64,000 nt of DNA from Paraburkholderia sp. ZP32-5 (GCF_021390495.1 NZ_JAJEJP010000001.1:2790001-2854000), one strand, 5' to 3'. Counted from the stretch's first letter, positions 8,098 to 19,627 are shown. The notes: generated by a model from the letters alone, not told the origin. Translations and numbers: made by a program.

Positions 8098-9504
8098 ATG
8101 TCCGCCAACCGTTTCGATACGCTTGCGCTGCACGCCGGCGCCGCGCCCGACCCCGCCACCGGCGCGCGCGCCACGCCGATCTATCAGACTACGTCGTTCT
8201 CCTTTCGGGACTCGGATCACGCCGCGGCGCTCTTCAACATGGAGCGCGCCGGCCATGTGTATTCGCGCATCTCGAATCCGACCGTCGCCGTATTCGAGGA
8301 GCGCGTCGCCGCGCTCGAAAACGGTGCCGGCGCGATCGGCACCGCGAGCGGCCAGGCGGCACTGCATCTGGCCATCGCGACGCTGATGGGCGCCGGCGCG
8401 CATATCGTCGCATCGAACGCGCTGTACGGCGGCTCGCACAACCTGCTGCACTACACACTCAAGCGCTTCGGCATCGAGACGACCTTCGTCAAGCCGGGCG
8501 ACCTCGACGCATGGCGTGCGGCGCTGCGCCCCAATACGCGGCTGCTGTTTGGCGAAACGCTCGGCAACCCGGGGCTCGACGTACTCGACATCGCCGCGAT
8601 CGCGCAGATCGCGCACGAACACCGCGTGCCGCTACTGGTCGACTCGACGTTCACGACGCCCTACCTGCTGAAGCCCTTCGAGCATGGCGCCGACTTCGTC
8701 TATCACTCGGCAACCAAGTTTCTCGGCGGCCACGGCACGACGATAGGCGGCGTGCTGGTGGACGGCGGCACGTTCGACTTCGATGCGTCGGGTCTCTTTC
8801 CCGAATTCACCAAGCCTTACGACGGCTTTCACGGCATGGTGTTCGCCGAGGAAAGCACGGTCGCGCCGTTCCTGCTGCGCGCGCGCCGCGAGGGCTTGCG
8901 CGACTTCGGCGCGTGTCTGCATCCGCAGGCCGCATGGCAACTGCTGCAAGGCATCGAAACTCTGCCGTTGCGTATGGAGCGGCACGTCGCCAATACGCGG
9001 CGCGTGGTCGAATTTCTCGCCGGCCATGCGGCGGTCGAAACGGTTGCCTATCCCGAGCTGCCGGACCATCCGGATCATGCGCTCGCGCAGCGGCTGCTGC
9101 CGCGCGGCGCCGGCGCGGTGTTCAGCTTCAATCTGCGTGGCGATCGCGCGGCCGGGCGCAGCTTTATCGAGGCGCTCACGCTGTTCTCGCATCTCGCGAA
9201 CGTCGGGGATGCGCGTTCGCTCGTGATCCATCCCGCGTCGACGACGCACTTCCGCATGGACGCTGCTGCGCTCGCCGCGGCCGGCATCACAGAAGGCACG
9301 ATCCGGCTGTCGATCGGCCTGGAAGATCCGGACGATCTGATCGACGATCTCAAGCGTGCGCTGAAAGCCGCGCAGAAAGCCATGCAAACGGCGGGCGGCG
9401 GCACCGCGACGCCGAGCGGCCAGGCCGCCTCGCAGGGCAGCGCCGCCATGCCGACGGCCGCCTCGTCGGCCATCCCTTCGCCGTCCCGCCCGGAGTCCAC
9501 ATGA
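8098..9504 (+). CDS. metY: O-acetylhomoserine sulfhydrylase-type PLP enzyme (MetY family)
   Basis: A fold-type I Cys/Met metabolism PLP enzyme. The family forms homocysteine from O-acyl-homoserine and sulfide, or does related gamma-replacement chemistry. Visible signatures include PIYQTTSFSF, the YSRISNPTVAVFEERVAALENG block, GTASGQAALHLA, and the PLP-lysine segment YHSATKFLGGHGTTIGG. The C-terminal substrate-loop part SHLANVGDARSLVIHPASTTH is typical of the O-acetylhomoserine branch rather than MetB/MetC. It is 468 residues, longer than the usual 425-440, because of an Ala/Ser/Gly-rich tail after about residue 430. The stop overlaps the start of the next gene as ATGA, so the alpha/beta hydrolase is translationally coupled. 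O-succinylhomoserine as the substrate cannot be excluded. Confidence 0.88.
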   Translation: MSANRFDTLALHAGAAPDPATGARATPIYQTTSFSFRDSDHAAALFNMERAGHVYSRISNPTVAVFEERVAALENGAGAIGTASGQAALHLAIATLMGAGAHIVASNALYGGSHNLLHYTLKRFGIETTFVKPGDLDAWRAALRPNTRLLFGETLGNPGLDVLDIAAIAQIAHEHRVPLLVDSTFTTPYLLKPFEHGADFVYHSATKFLGGHGTTIGGVLVDGGTFDFDASGLFPEFTKPYDGFHGMVFAEESTVAPFLLRARREGLRDFGACLHPQAAWQLLQGIETLPLRMERHVANTRRVVEFLAGHAAVETVAYPELPDHPDHALAQRLLPRGAGAVFSFNLRGDRAAGRSFIEALTLFSHLANVGDARSLVIHPASTTHFRMDAAALAAAGITEGTIRLSIGLEDPDDLIDDLKRALKAAQKAMQTAGGGTATPSGQAASQGSAAMPTAASSAIPSPSRPEST

Positions 9505-10334
9505 TCGTCACCGTTCAAGGCAAATCGGCCTATGCCTACACCGGCGGCAAACCCTTCGATGCGCACCTGCCGACGGCCGTGTTCATCCACGGCGCCGAGC
9601 ACGACCACAGTGTGTGGGGACTGCAGAGCCGGTACTTCGCGCACCACGGCTTCGGCGTGCTCGCAGTGGATCTGCCGGGGCACTGCCGCAGCGCCGGCCC
9701 CGCGCTCACGACGGTCCCCGCGATGGCGGACTGGCTCGCCGCGCTGGTCGACACGGTGGGCGTCACGCGCGCGTTTGTGGCCGGCCACAGCATGGGCTCG
9801 CTGATCGCACTCGACTTCGCCGGCCGCTATCCGCAACGCGCGACGCACCTCGCGCTGCTCGCGACCGCGATGCCGATGACCGTCTCCGACGCGTTGCTCG
9901 ACGCCGCGCTCAACCGCGAGCCCGAAGCGATCGGCATGGTCAACCAGTGGTCGCATTCGACACTCGCGGCAAAGCCATCGTCCCCTGGCCCCGGCTTCTG
10001 GCTGCACGGCGTGAACCAGCGGCTGATGGAACGTGTCGCCGTGCGTGGCGAGCCGCATCTGTTCCACACCGACTTCACCGCCTGCCATACCTACGCGGAT
10101 GGCCTCGACCGCGCCGCTCAGGTGCGCTGCGCAACGCGCCTGATCGTCGGCCGGCGCGATGCGATGACGCCGCCGCGCGCGGCCCGGGCGATTGCCGATG
10201 CGCTCGCGCAGGCCGGTGCGCCGGTCGACACGGTCACGCTCGAAGCAGGCCACGCGCTGATGACCGAGCAACCGGATGCAACGCTCGATGCGCTGTTCAG
10301 TTTCGCGTCGAAAGCGCCGCGCGACGGGCGGTAA
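9501..10334 (+). CDS. alpha/beta-fold hydrolase
   Basis: This 277-residue hydrolase starts at the ATG overlapping the upstream stop (ATGA). It has the oxyanion HG near residue 33 (FIHGAEHDHSVWG), the nucleophile elbow GHSMGS, an Asp in VGRRDAMTPP and the catalytic His in EAGHALM, giving a complete Ser-Asp-His triad. It has no signal peptide, so it is cytoplasmic. Coupling to a MetY-type sulfhydrylase suggests an accessory role in sulfur-amino-acid metabolism. In related proteobacteria such hydrolases sit next to homocysteine-forming enzymes, but the substrate is unknown. An in-frame extension upstream to 8022 is antisense-like noise across the MetY gene and was not used. Confidence 0.87.
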   Translation: MIVTVQGKSAYAYTGGKPFDAHLPTAVFIHGAEHDHSVWGLQSRYFAHHGFGVLAVDLPGHCRSAGPALTTVPAMADWLAALVDTVGVTRAFVAGHSMGSLIALDFAGRYPQRATHLALLATAMPMTVSDALLDAALNREPEAIGMVNQWSHSTLAAKPSSPGPGFWLHGVNQRLMERVAVRGEPHLFHTDFTACHTYADGLDRAAQVRCATRLIVGRRDAMTPPRAARAIADALAQAGAPVDTVTLEAGHALMTEQPDATLDALFSFASKAPRDGR

Positions 10335-10685
10335 AAGGGCGTGGCGTGACAACCCGGGCTGGGGTTTTCGCGGCTCACGGCAGCGGTGAGAGGTCGCCGG
10401 AAAGCGTTGCAAAGAATGGTCAACATACCTGTGCGAAAACCGCCGCGCCATCGGCCGAATGGCCAGGTTGCACTCGGCTGGCGATCGCCGGACAATGATT
10501 GAAAGCTGTCTTTTTCAGCATGCTTTCCAGCTCGCGCCTGCTCTGCTGCCGCATGGCGACGAAGCGTGACGCGCACGCGGCAATCAGGCGGTATCGATCG
10601 AGCCGTGCACCGCTATAAGCACCCATCTTTCATGGGACCCAAGTGAGCGCTAAAGCGCTAACTCCGGTCGACACAGGAGACCATC
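10335..10685. other. intergenic region before the DUF962 gene
   Basis: About 350 bases without a credible gene. The only structure I see is the AGCGCT-AA-AGCGCT dyad at 10646-10659, close to the DUF962 start; a ribosome site CAGGAG follows it. Confidence 0.5.
10646..10659 (+). promoter_or_regulatory. AGCGCT-AA-AGCGCT dyad in the leader of the DUF962 gene
   Basis: Two copies of the palindrome AGCGCT separated by AA, 27 bases before the ATG at 10686 and just before the ribosome site ACAGGAG. It could be an operator or part of a conserved leader. No function is assigned. Confidence 0.35.
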
Positions 10686-11006
10686 ATGGCTCATACAGCG
10701 CATACCGATCACTTCGCGAGCTTCGCGGAGTTCTATCCGTACTACCTGAGCGAGCATCGCAACCTGGTCTCGCGGCGGCTGCATTTCGTCGGTTCGCTCG
10801 GCGTGATCGGCTGCCTCGCGATGGCGCTCGCCACGGGCAACTGGCTATGGCTGCCGGCCGCCGTAATCTGCGGCTATGGCTTCGCGTGGGTCGGCCATTT
10901 CTTCTTCGAGAAAAACAAACCGGCCACGTTTCGCCACCCGTTTTACAGCCTGATGGGCGACTGGGTGATGTTCAAGGACATCTGCGTGGGGAAAATTTCG
11001 CTGTAG
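10686..11006 (+). CDS. DUF962 / Mpo1-like small membrane protein
   Basis: A 106-residue protein with the DUF962 pattern: F-x-x-F-Y-P-Y-Y-L-S-E-H near the N-terminus, RRLHFVGS, then GYGFAWVGHFFFEKNKPATF and a final SLMGDWVMF. Two hydrophobic segments (about residues 36-50 and 52-68) make it an integral membrane protein. The yeast relative Mpo1 is an Fe-dependent dioxygenase acting on 2-hydroxy fatty acids; the conserved His residues (SEH, RRLHF, GHFFFEKN) are present here, so a similar fatty-acid oxidation is possible but unproven for bacteria. It stands between two larger genes with its own leader and ribosome site (CAGGAGACCATC). The downstream gene is convergent. Confidence 0.85.
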   Translation: MAHTAHTDHFASFAEFYPYYLSEHRNLVSRRLHFVGSLGVIGCLAMALATGNWLWLPAAVICGYGFAWVGHFFFEKNKPATFRHPFYSLMGDWVMFKDICVGKISL

Positions 11007-11035
11007 CTGCGCCGGCAATGGAACAACTCGCGACG

Positions 11036-13729
<2,694 letters not shown>

Positions 13730-13805
13730 CGCAAACGCCCACCCGTCCCTAACCGCAAACCGCAACACTCGACCCGCCCCGACTCCCACACCGCCGACCA
13801 ACCCC

Positions 13806-15224
13806 ATGACCTATACCGCCTTTCTCGCCGCCTGCCGCGATGCCATCGGCGCGGCCCACGTGCTGACCGACCCACACGACACCGCCCCGTACCTGACCGA
13901 CTGGCGCCGCCGCTACACCGGCACGGCCTGCGCGGTGCTGTGCCCGGCCACGGCCGCGGAGGCCGCGGCGCTCGTGAACCTCGCGGTCGAGCATCGTGTC
14001 GCGCTGGTGCCGCAGGGCGGCAACACCGGTCTCGCGGGTGGTGCGACGCCCGACGCGAGCGGCGCGCAGGCGGTCATCAGTCTGCGGCGGCTCAATCGCG
14101 TGCGCGATATCGATCCGCACAACAATACGATCACGGTCGAAGCCGGCGTGATCCTCGCCGACGTGCAGAAGCACGCGGAGGCGGCCGGGCGTCTGTTTCC
14201 GCTGAGCCTCGCCGCCGAGGGCAGCTGCACGATCGGCGGCAATCTGTCGACCAACGCGGGCGGCACCGGCGTACTGCGCTACGGCAACACGCGCGAGCTG
14301 TGCCTCGGTCTCGAAGTCGTGACGCCGCAAGGCGAGCTTTGGGACGGACTGCGCGGCTTGCGCAAGGACAACACCGGCTACGATCTGCGCGATCTGTTCA
14401 TCGGCGCGGAAGGCACGCTCGGCCTGATCACCGCGGCGGTGCTGAAGCTGCACCCGCAACCGGCCGCGCGCGTCACCGCGCTCGCCGCGCTGGCGTCGCC
14501 GCACGCGGCACTCGATTTCCTCGCGCTCACGCAGCGTGTCGCCGGGCCGCTTCTGACCGGCTTCGAACTGATGTCGGATTTCTGCCTGCGCCTCGTCGGC
14601 CGACATTTCGCGCAGATGCGCTATCCGTTCGCCGAGCCGCATGCTCAGGTCGTGCTGCTCGAACTGTCGGACAGCGAAAGCGAAGCGCACGCGCGCGCGC
14701 TGTTCGAAGGGCTGATGGAAACGGCGCTCGAACAGGGTCTCGTGGAAGACGCGGTGGTCGCGGAAAACCTCGCGCAATCGCGCGCGTTCTGGAATCTGCG
14801 CGAACACATTCCGCTCGCGCAGGCCGAGGAAGGGCTCAATATCAAGCACGACATCGCGGTGCCGATCTCGCGTATCGGCCATTTCATCGAGGCGACCGAC
14901 GCCGCCATTGCCCAAGCCGCGCCGGGCGCGCGCATGGTGACGTTCGGCCATCTCGGCGACGGCAATCTGCACTACAACGTGCAGGCGCCCGAGGGCATCG
15001 ACGCGAAGGCGTTTCTGGAGCAGTACCAGAGCCCGATCAACCGGATCGTCTACGACAGCGTGCACGCGCATCGCGGCAGCATCAGCGCGGAACATGGGCT
15101 CGGCCAACTGAAAATCGACGAGGCTGCACACTACAAGCAGGACGTCGAAGTGCGAATGATGCGTGCGATCAAGCAGGCGCTCGATCCGCTGAACCTGATG
15201 AATCCCGGCAAGGTGCTACGCTAA
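13806..15224 (+). CDS. FAD-binding 2-hydroxyacid dehydrogenase (GlcD / D-2-hydroxyglutarate type)
   Basis: A 472-residue FAD_binding_4 oxidase. The PP-loop is VALVPQGGNTGLAGGATPD at about residues 64-82, followed by LAAEGSCTIGGNLSTNAGG and GAEGTLGLITAAVLKL. The FAD-oxidase C-terminal domain contains the substrate/metal motif GHLGDGNLHYNVQAP and ISAEHGLGQLK. The family oxidises D-2-hydroxyacids (D-lactate, D-2-hydroxyglutarate, glycolate) and passes electrons to quinone or ETF. Lack of glcE/glcF neighbours argues against glycolate oxidase; D-2-hydroxyglutarate or D-lactate is more likely. The ATG at 13806 starts MTYTAFLAACRDAIG; an in-frame extension upstream overlaps the previous gene and is not protein-like. 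Confidence 0.9.
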   Translation: MTYTAFLAACRDAIGAAHVLTDPHDTAPYLTDWRRRYTGTACAVLCPATAAEAAALVNLAVEHRVALVPQGGNTGLAGGATPDASGAQAVISLRRLNRVRDIDPHNNTITVEAGVILADVQKHAEAAGRLFPLSLAAEGSCTIGGNLSTNAGGTGVLRYGNTRELCLGLEVVTPQGELWDGLRGLRKDNTGYDLRDLFIGAEGTLGLITAAVLKLHPQPAARVTALAALASPHAALDFLALTQRVAGPLLTGFELMSDFCLRLVGRHFAQMRYPFAEPHAQVVLLELSDSESEAHARALFEGLMETALEQGLVEDAVVAENLAQSRAFWNLREHIPLAQAEEGLNIKHDIAVPISRIGHFIEATDAAIAQAAPGARMVTFGHLGDGNLHYNVQAPEGIDAKAFLEQYQSPINRIVYDSVHAHRGSISAEHGLGQLKIDEAAHYKQDVEVRMMRAIKQALDPLNLMNPGKVLR

Positions 15225-15276
15225 TGACAGAAGCCTCCGCGGTCCGGCGCGGCGGCGTGTTTCAGGAGTTGCGTCC

Positions 15277-16083
15277 GTGAAGATTCGCGTGCTGTCCGAC
15301 CTGCATCTGGAAAACGACGAGCCCGAGCTGATTGCCCATGCGCAGGCGGATCTGATCGTGCTGGCCGGCGACATCCACAACCATGCCGCGGGTCCGCGCT
15401 GGGCCGCGCAGGCGTTCGACGACGCGGTGCCTATTGTCTACGTGCCGGGCAATCACGAGTACTACGACGGTGAGTTCGGCGCGCTCGAAAGCGCGTTGCT
15501 CGACGCGGCCGCGCAGGTCGACAACGTGCACGTGCTGAACAATGCCTCGCTCGTCGACCCGCAAGGCCGCTGGCGCGTGCTGGGCACGACGTTGTGGACC
15601 GACTTCGCGCTATACGGCGCGGCGCCGTCCGAGATCGACGAGTCGATCGACGCCGCGAGCCGCGTGATGCTCGATTATCGCGGGCTGATCCAGATGAACT
15701 GGCCGCACGACACGCATGATGCCGAGCGCGATTTCACGCCCGCCGATTCGCTCGCGCTGCACCGGCGCGCGCGTGCATGGCTCGAAGGCGAGCTCGCGAA
15801 GCCGTTTGTCGGCCAGACGATCGTGGTCACGCATCACGCGCCGCATCGCTTGAGCCTTGCCGAGCGTTATGCGGAAGATCGCGCGTCGGCGGGCTTCGTC
15901 AATCATTTGCCGGAACTCGTGCGCTCGCCTGTCGCGTTGTGGATTCACGGGCATACGCATACATCGTTCGACTACGTGGTGGACGGCACGCGCGTCGTGT
16001 GCAATCCGCGCGGCTATTTCGACCGGCGTACGGGTCAGTGGGAAAATCCGCTGTTTGCGTGGGATAAGGTGGTCGATATCTAG
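15277..16083 (+). CDS. calcineurin-like metallophosphoesterase
   Basis: A 268-residue protein with the complete metallophosphoesterase motif set: D-x-H (LSDLHLE), G-D-x-x (VLAGDIHN), G-N-H-E (VPGNHEYYDG), H (VVTHHAPHRLS) and G-H-x-H (WIHGHTHTSFDY). These ligate two metal ions. It is cytoplasmic, with no signal peptide. Substrates in this family range from cyclic nucleotides to phosphoproteins and nucleotides; none can be assigned here. It starts with GTG at 15277, preceded by CAGGAG eight bases upstream. It lies 52 bases after the FAD oxidase and is probably the last gene of the wrbA run. Confidence 0.9.
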   Translation: MKIRVLSDLHLENDEPELIAHAQADLIVLAGDIHNHAAGPRWAAQAFDDAVPIVYVPGNHEYYDGEFGALESALLDAAAQVDNVHVLNNASLVDPQGRWRVLGTTLWTDFALYGAAPSEIDESIDAASRVMLDYRGLIQMNWPHDTHDAERDFTPADSLALHRRARAWLEGELAKPFVGQTIVVTHHAPHRLSLAERYAEDRASAGFVNHLPELVRSPVALWIHGHTHTSFDYVVDGTRVVCNPRGYFDRRTGQWENPLFAWDKVVDI

Positions 16084-16257
16084 CGGTACGGTTCGATTTC
16101 GACTCGACGCGAACTCGTGCATCGCGCGCACATGTGAACCACGTCAGATGACCGGAGCACCGCACTCGCACCCCCTGAGGAAGGGGACGACGAGGCGCTC
16201 GTAGAAGAAGAAAAAACCTGTTGGACCCGTCCGCTTATCAAGCCCTTCAAGGAAGCT

Positions 16258-16285
16258 GGCGGCGGATTTCAAACGCTCCGCCGCC
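16258..16285 (-). terminator. inverted repeat after the small membrane protein gene
   Basis: GGCGGCGGA at 16258-16266 pairs perfectly with 16277-16285 around a 10-base loop. It lies 18 bases past the stop of the 49-codon minus-strand gene. No T-run follows immediately (TTCC only), so it is a candidate terminator. Confidence 0.4.
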
Positions 16286-16303
16286 ACTCCATGTTCGTCG
16301 ATC

Positions 16304-16453
16304 TCAGCGCTCGCGCCGCGCGTTCGGCTGTTCGATCTTCACCGGCACGAGTTGCGGCTGTTGTTCGCGCAGGCGGCGCAGCAGATCGCGCGATGCGGCA
16401 ACGCCGATCAGTCCAAACATGACGGCCACGCCGATCACCAGGTGCGTATCCAT
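16304..16453 (-). CDS. small single-span membrane protein, 49 residues, unknown function
   Basis: A short gene in a region otherwise empty. ATG at 16451-16453, with AAGGA ten bases upstream, gives MDTHLVIGVAVMFGLIGVAA followed by a charged amphipathic stretch (SRDLLRRLREQQPQ) and a basic end (NARRER), stop TGA. One N-terminal hydrophobic segment of about 16 residues followed by positive residues suggests a membrane-anchored small protein with its C-terminus inside. I do not recognise a family. It is followed by a 9-bp hairpin and lies downstream of the LysR gene on the same strand, separated by about 257 bases. The ribosome site, membrane segment and hairpin make it a better candidate than the overlapping longer frames. 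Confidence 0.55.
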   Translation of the reverse strand: MDTHLVIGVAVMFGLIGVAASRDLLRRLREQQPQLVPVKIEQPNARRER

Positions 16454-16710
16454 GAATTTGTCGTCCTTCAGTGGTTGCGATGCGCCAGATGGCGGCGAAT
16501 TCGGCGCCTCCGCTGAGAACGGCAGCGCGTGAACGACACGTTAGCAAATCGGGCACCCAGCAGAAGTAAAGAAATGTTGCGGCGCCGCGCTTATGTAACA
16601 GGCGGGCGTTGCGGGCTGTCACATCGCGCGTTGCCCAGACGTCAAGCTCTACAAGAACGTGCGCATGACGCGTATCCGGCAGTACGCGCATTGCGTTGAA
16701 AAGCGCGCGG

Positions 16711-17649
16711 TTACGACCTCGCGAATTGCCGCAACTCCGCGTGATCCGCGGCAAGCGTCGCGGGCAGCTCGTCGCGCAGAAACTCAACCCACGTGCGGAT
16801 CTTCGCGTCCAGATACTGCCTCGACGGATACAACGCATACAGGTTCATCGGCTGCGCCGTGTATTCGGGCAGCAGCCATACGAGTTCGCCGCTGCGCAGC
16901 CAACGAATCGCCGAATAGAGCGGAATCAGGCCGACGCCCATGCCCGCGCACGCTGCGGCGGCCATCGCCTCGGCCACGTTCACCTGAAACGTGGTGGGAC
17001 CGAGCGCGACGGTTTCATCGCCGTTCGGGCCGTCGAAGGTCCATTTGTCCGCCGGAAAAATCGGCGTCACGAGTTGCATGCACGTGTGCTGCGCGAGGTC
17101 GGCGGGCGTTTGCGGCACGCCGCGCTGCTCCAGATACGCCGGCGACGCGCATGCCACGCTGAATGCGCTACCGAGGCGCTGCGACACGAGTCCCGAATCC
17201 GGCAGGTCCGTCGCGAGCGCCAGCGAAACGTCGAAGCCTTCGTCGAGCAGATCGGGCATGCGCTGCGCGAGCGTCAATTCGACCTGCACCTCCGGATAGC
17301 GCTGCTGGTAGCGGCCGACCGCCGGCACCACATAGTGCTGGCCGAAGCTCGTCATCGCGTGAACCTTGAGTTTGCCGGACGGGCGCGCGTGCGCGTCGCT
17401 CGCCTCGGCCTCCGCCTGATCCACATACGCGAGGATCTGCTCGCAGCGCTGCAGATAACGCTCGCCGGCCTCGGTCAGCGCGATGCGGCGCGTGGTGCGG
17501 TTCAACAGCCGCGTGCGCAGATGCGCCTCCAGATCGGAGACCGCGCGCGACGCGTAAGCCGTGGTCGTATTCAGATACTGCGCGGCACCCGTGAAGCTGC
17601 CTGCTTCGACGACGCGGACGAAAACGCGCATGTTTTGAAGCGTGTCCAT
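16711..17649 (-). CDS. LysR family regulator, divergent to an aromatic-acid efflux operon
   Basis: A 312-residue LysR regulator. The N-terminal winged HTH covers about residues 4-62 (FVRVVEAGSFTGAAQYL...TTTAYASRAVSDLEAHLRTRLLNRTTRRIALTEAG), followed by a periplasmic-binding-like effector domain (from about residue 92, KLKVHAMTSFGQHYVVPAV). The ATG at 17647-17649 gives the standard start MDTLQNMRVFVRVVEAGSF; an upstream in-frame extension was rejected. It is divergent from the NodT/FUSC/DUF1656/HlyD operon with a 200-base shared region, the arrangement of AaeR with aaeXAB and of fusaric-acid efflux loci, so it most likely activates that operon in response to an aromatic acid. The region between contains ATTGCAAT dyads typical of LysR sites, but I cannot define the operator. 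Confidence 0.9.
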   Translation of the reverse strand: MDTLQNMRVFVRVVEAGSFTGAAQYLNTTTAYASRAVSDLEAHLRTRLLNRTTRRIALTEAGERYLQRCEQILAYVDQAEAEASDAHARPSGKLKVHAMTSFGQHYVVPAVGRYQQRYPEVQVELTLAQRMPDLLDEGFDVSLALATDLPDSGLVSQRLGSAFSVACASPAYLEQRGVPQTPADLAQHTCMQLVTPIFPADKWTFDGPNGDETVALGPTTFQVNVAEAMAAAACAGMGVGLIPLYSAIRWLRSGELVWLLPEYTAQPMNLYALYPSRQYLDAKIRTWVEFLRDELPATLAADHAELRQFARS

Positions 17650-17783
17650 ACCCTTACTCCGGTCCCATGCAACCCATTGCGGTCGGCGAGGCAACCTCAT
17701 TGCAATTGAATGGCTGCGATTGTTACACGATTCGCAAAGGCAATTATCTCATGTTCTGTAAGAATGCCTTGCATCTTTACCGG

Positions 17784-17812
17784 TTATTCCCCAATCGATC
17801 GAAAAATATAAT
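17784..17812 (+). promoter_or_regulatory. candidate promoter of the efflux operon
   Basis: TATAAT at 17807-17812 with a weak TTATTC 17 bases upstream, 37 bases before the GTG start at 17850. The weak -35 fits an activator-dependent promoter under the divergent LysR protein. Confidence 0.4.
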
Positions 17813-17849
17813 TGCACGCATGCTTCTATAGTCATTTCTGGGGGAAATC

Positions 17850-19616
17850 GTGCAGTCTCCGGTACCGAAAGCGGTCGCCGCGGCAGCGGTTCTTACGATC
17901 TTATTAACAATCGCCGGATGCGCAAGTACCGGAGGCGTCGCGCCGCAAACGCGTACGACCGCGCCTGCTTCGCTCGACGCGGGCAACGCGATTCGCGCGG
18001 CCAACGCCGATGCGCAGTGGCCCGCCACCGACTGGTGGCGCGCCTATCACGATCCGCAACTGAATCAGTGGATCGACGCCGCGCTCGCCGGCAATCCGAG
18101 TCTCGCGGCGGCGCAGGCGCGTGTGCGCGAGGCGGCGTCGATGGCCGGCGTCGCGCACGCGGCGCTCTCGCCGCAAGTCAACGGTGAGCTGTCGATCCAG
18201 CGTCAGAAGTGGGCCGACAACGTGTACTACGGTCCCGGACCGCTCGCGGGCGAGCAGTCCTGGAACAACACCGGCACGCTCGGCCTGTCGTATCACCTCG
18301 ACCTGTGGGGCAAAGACAAAAACGCCGCCGAGCGCGCGCTCGACCTCGCTCACGCGAGCGCCGCCGACGCGCGCGCCGCCCAGCTCGAATTGCAGGGCAA
18401 CGTGGTGCGCACCTATATCGATATGTCGCTGAACTATGCGCTGCTCGACGTCGCGAAGGCGACGCTGCAGCAACAGCAGCAGATCGTCGATCTCGCGAAC
18501 CGGCGCCTGAAAGGCGGCATCGGCACGCAACTCGAAGTGAGCCAGGCCGAAACGCCGCTGCCCGAATACGAACGCCAGATCGACGCAATCGACGAAAAGA
18601 TCGCGCTCGGCCGCAACCAGCTTGCCGCGCTCGCGGGCAAGGGCCCGGGCGCGGGCGACGCGATCCAGCGCCCGGCGCTGTCGCTGGGCACGTCCGCCGC
18701 GCTCGCGAGCCTGCCGGCCACGCTGCCCGCCAATTTGATCGGCCATCGGCCAGACGTCGTCGCGGCGCGCTGGAGCGTCGCCGCGCAGGCGCGCGGCATC
18801 GACGTCGCGAAGGCCGACTTCTATCCGGACATCAACCTGCTCGCGTCGATCGGCGGCTATGCGGCGATGGGGCCGCTGTTCCAGTTCCTGAAGAATCCGT
18901 CGCATAGCTGGAGCGCGGGTCCCGCGCTGTCGCTGCCGATCTTCGACGGCGGCCGGCTGCGCTCGCAGCTCGGCGCGGCGTCGGCGGGTTACGACGAGGC
19001 AGTCGAGCACTACAACCAGTCGATCGTCGATGCGCTGAAGGACATCTCCGACCAGGTGATCCGCACCCGCTCGCTCGCGACCCAGGCCGGCGACGCCGAC
19101 CGCTCGGTCGCCGCGGCTCGCAAAAACTACGATCTGGCGCGCGAAGGTTATCGGCGCGGCCTGACCGACTATCTGAACGTGCTGGTCGCGCAAAGCCAGT
19201 TGCTGCGCGCGCAGGAAGGTGTCGCGAAGGTGCAGGCCGAACGGCTCGGCGTGCATGCGTCGCTGATGACGGCGCTTGGTGGCGGGCTCGATGATCCGGC
19301 CAACGGTCCGCAAGACAGCGACACGCTGCCGGCGCATGGCAAGGGCAAGAGAGGCGCGGTGAATGCAGAGGCGGATGCAAGGGGCGCGGCGGAGAACGCG
19401 AGCAAGAGCGGCAGCGCAATTGCGAAAGCAGCTATGGCTCCGAAGAGCGCAGTACAGGCGGGCTCGGCAAATCGCCCGAGCCACTTAACGTCCACAGCGC
19501 GTGCCGGTGTGGGTACAGCTACGACCACTGGCGCTGGTGCCGTTGAGGATGTCGGTGCAACTACCAACGCCGCCGCCCACGCCACCACGAGCACCCAAGC
19601 GCCCGCGACCGAGTGA
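17850..19616 (+). CDS. NodT-family outer-membrane efflux lipoprotein with long C-terminal tail
   Basis: An outer-membrane channel of the TolC/NodT family, first gene of the efflux operon. GTG start at 17850 follows GGGGGAAATC. The N-terminus is a lipoprotein signal with lipobox IAGC (Cys24). Two OEP repeats follow (about residues 65-260 and 275-470), with the motifs NPSLAAAQARVREAASM and YDLAREGYRRGLTDYLNVLVAQSQLLRAQ. Homologues usually end near residue 480-500. This protein of 588 continues with about 100 Ala/Thr/Ser/Gly-rich residues (AENASKSGSAIAKAAMAPKS and beyond) that look unstructured and may reach into the periplasm. The start of the FUSC gene follows immediately. It forms a tripartite pump with the HlyD protein and the FUSC protein. 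Confidence 0.9.
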   Translation: MQSPVPKAVAAAAVLTILLTIAGCASTGGVAPQTRTTAPASLDAGNAIRAANADAQWPATDWWRAYHDPQLNQWIDAALAGNPSLAAAQARVREAASMAGVAHAALSPQVNGELSIQRQKWADNVYYGPGPLAGEQSWNNTGTLGLSYHLDLWGKDKNAAERALDLAHASAADARAAQLELQGNVVRTYIDMSLNYALLDVAKATLQQQQQIVDLANRRLKGGIGTQLEVSQAETPLPEYERQIDAIDEKIALGRNQLAALAGKGPGAGDAIQRPALSLGTSAALASLPATLPANLIGHRPDVVAARWSVAAQARGIDVAKADFYPDINLLASIGGYAAMGPLFQFLKNPSHSWSAGPALSLPIFDGGRLRSQLGAASAGYDEAVEHYNQSIVDALKDISDQVIRTRSLATQAGDADRSVAAARKNYDLAREGYRRGLTDYLNVLVAQSQLLRAQEGVAKVQAERLGVHASLMTALGGGLDDPANGPQDSDTLPAHGKGKRGAVNAEADARGAAENASKSGSAIAKAAMAPKSAVQAGSANRPSHLTSTARAGVGTATTTGAGAVEDVGATTNAAAHATTSTQAPATE

Positions 19617-19627
19617 GGCAGCCAGTC

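Noticed and set aside
13749..15131. 460-codon open frame antisense to the FAD oxidase gene
   Set aside because: Shadow of a secure gene; no ribosome site and no protein-like motif.
16269..16838. 189-codon open frame on the minus strand near the LysR gene end
   Set aside because: Arg-rich shadow that overlaps both the LysR gene end and the better-supported 49-codon small gene in another frame.
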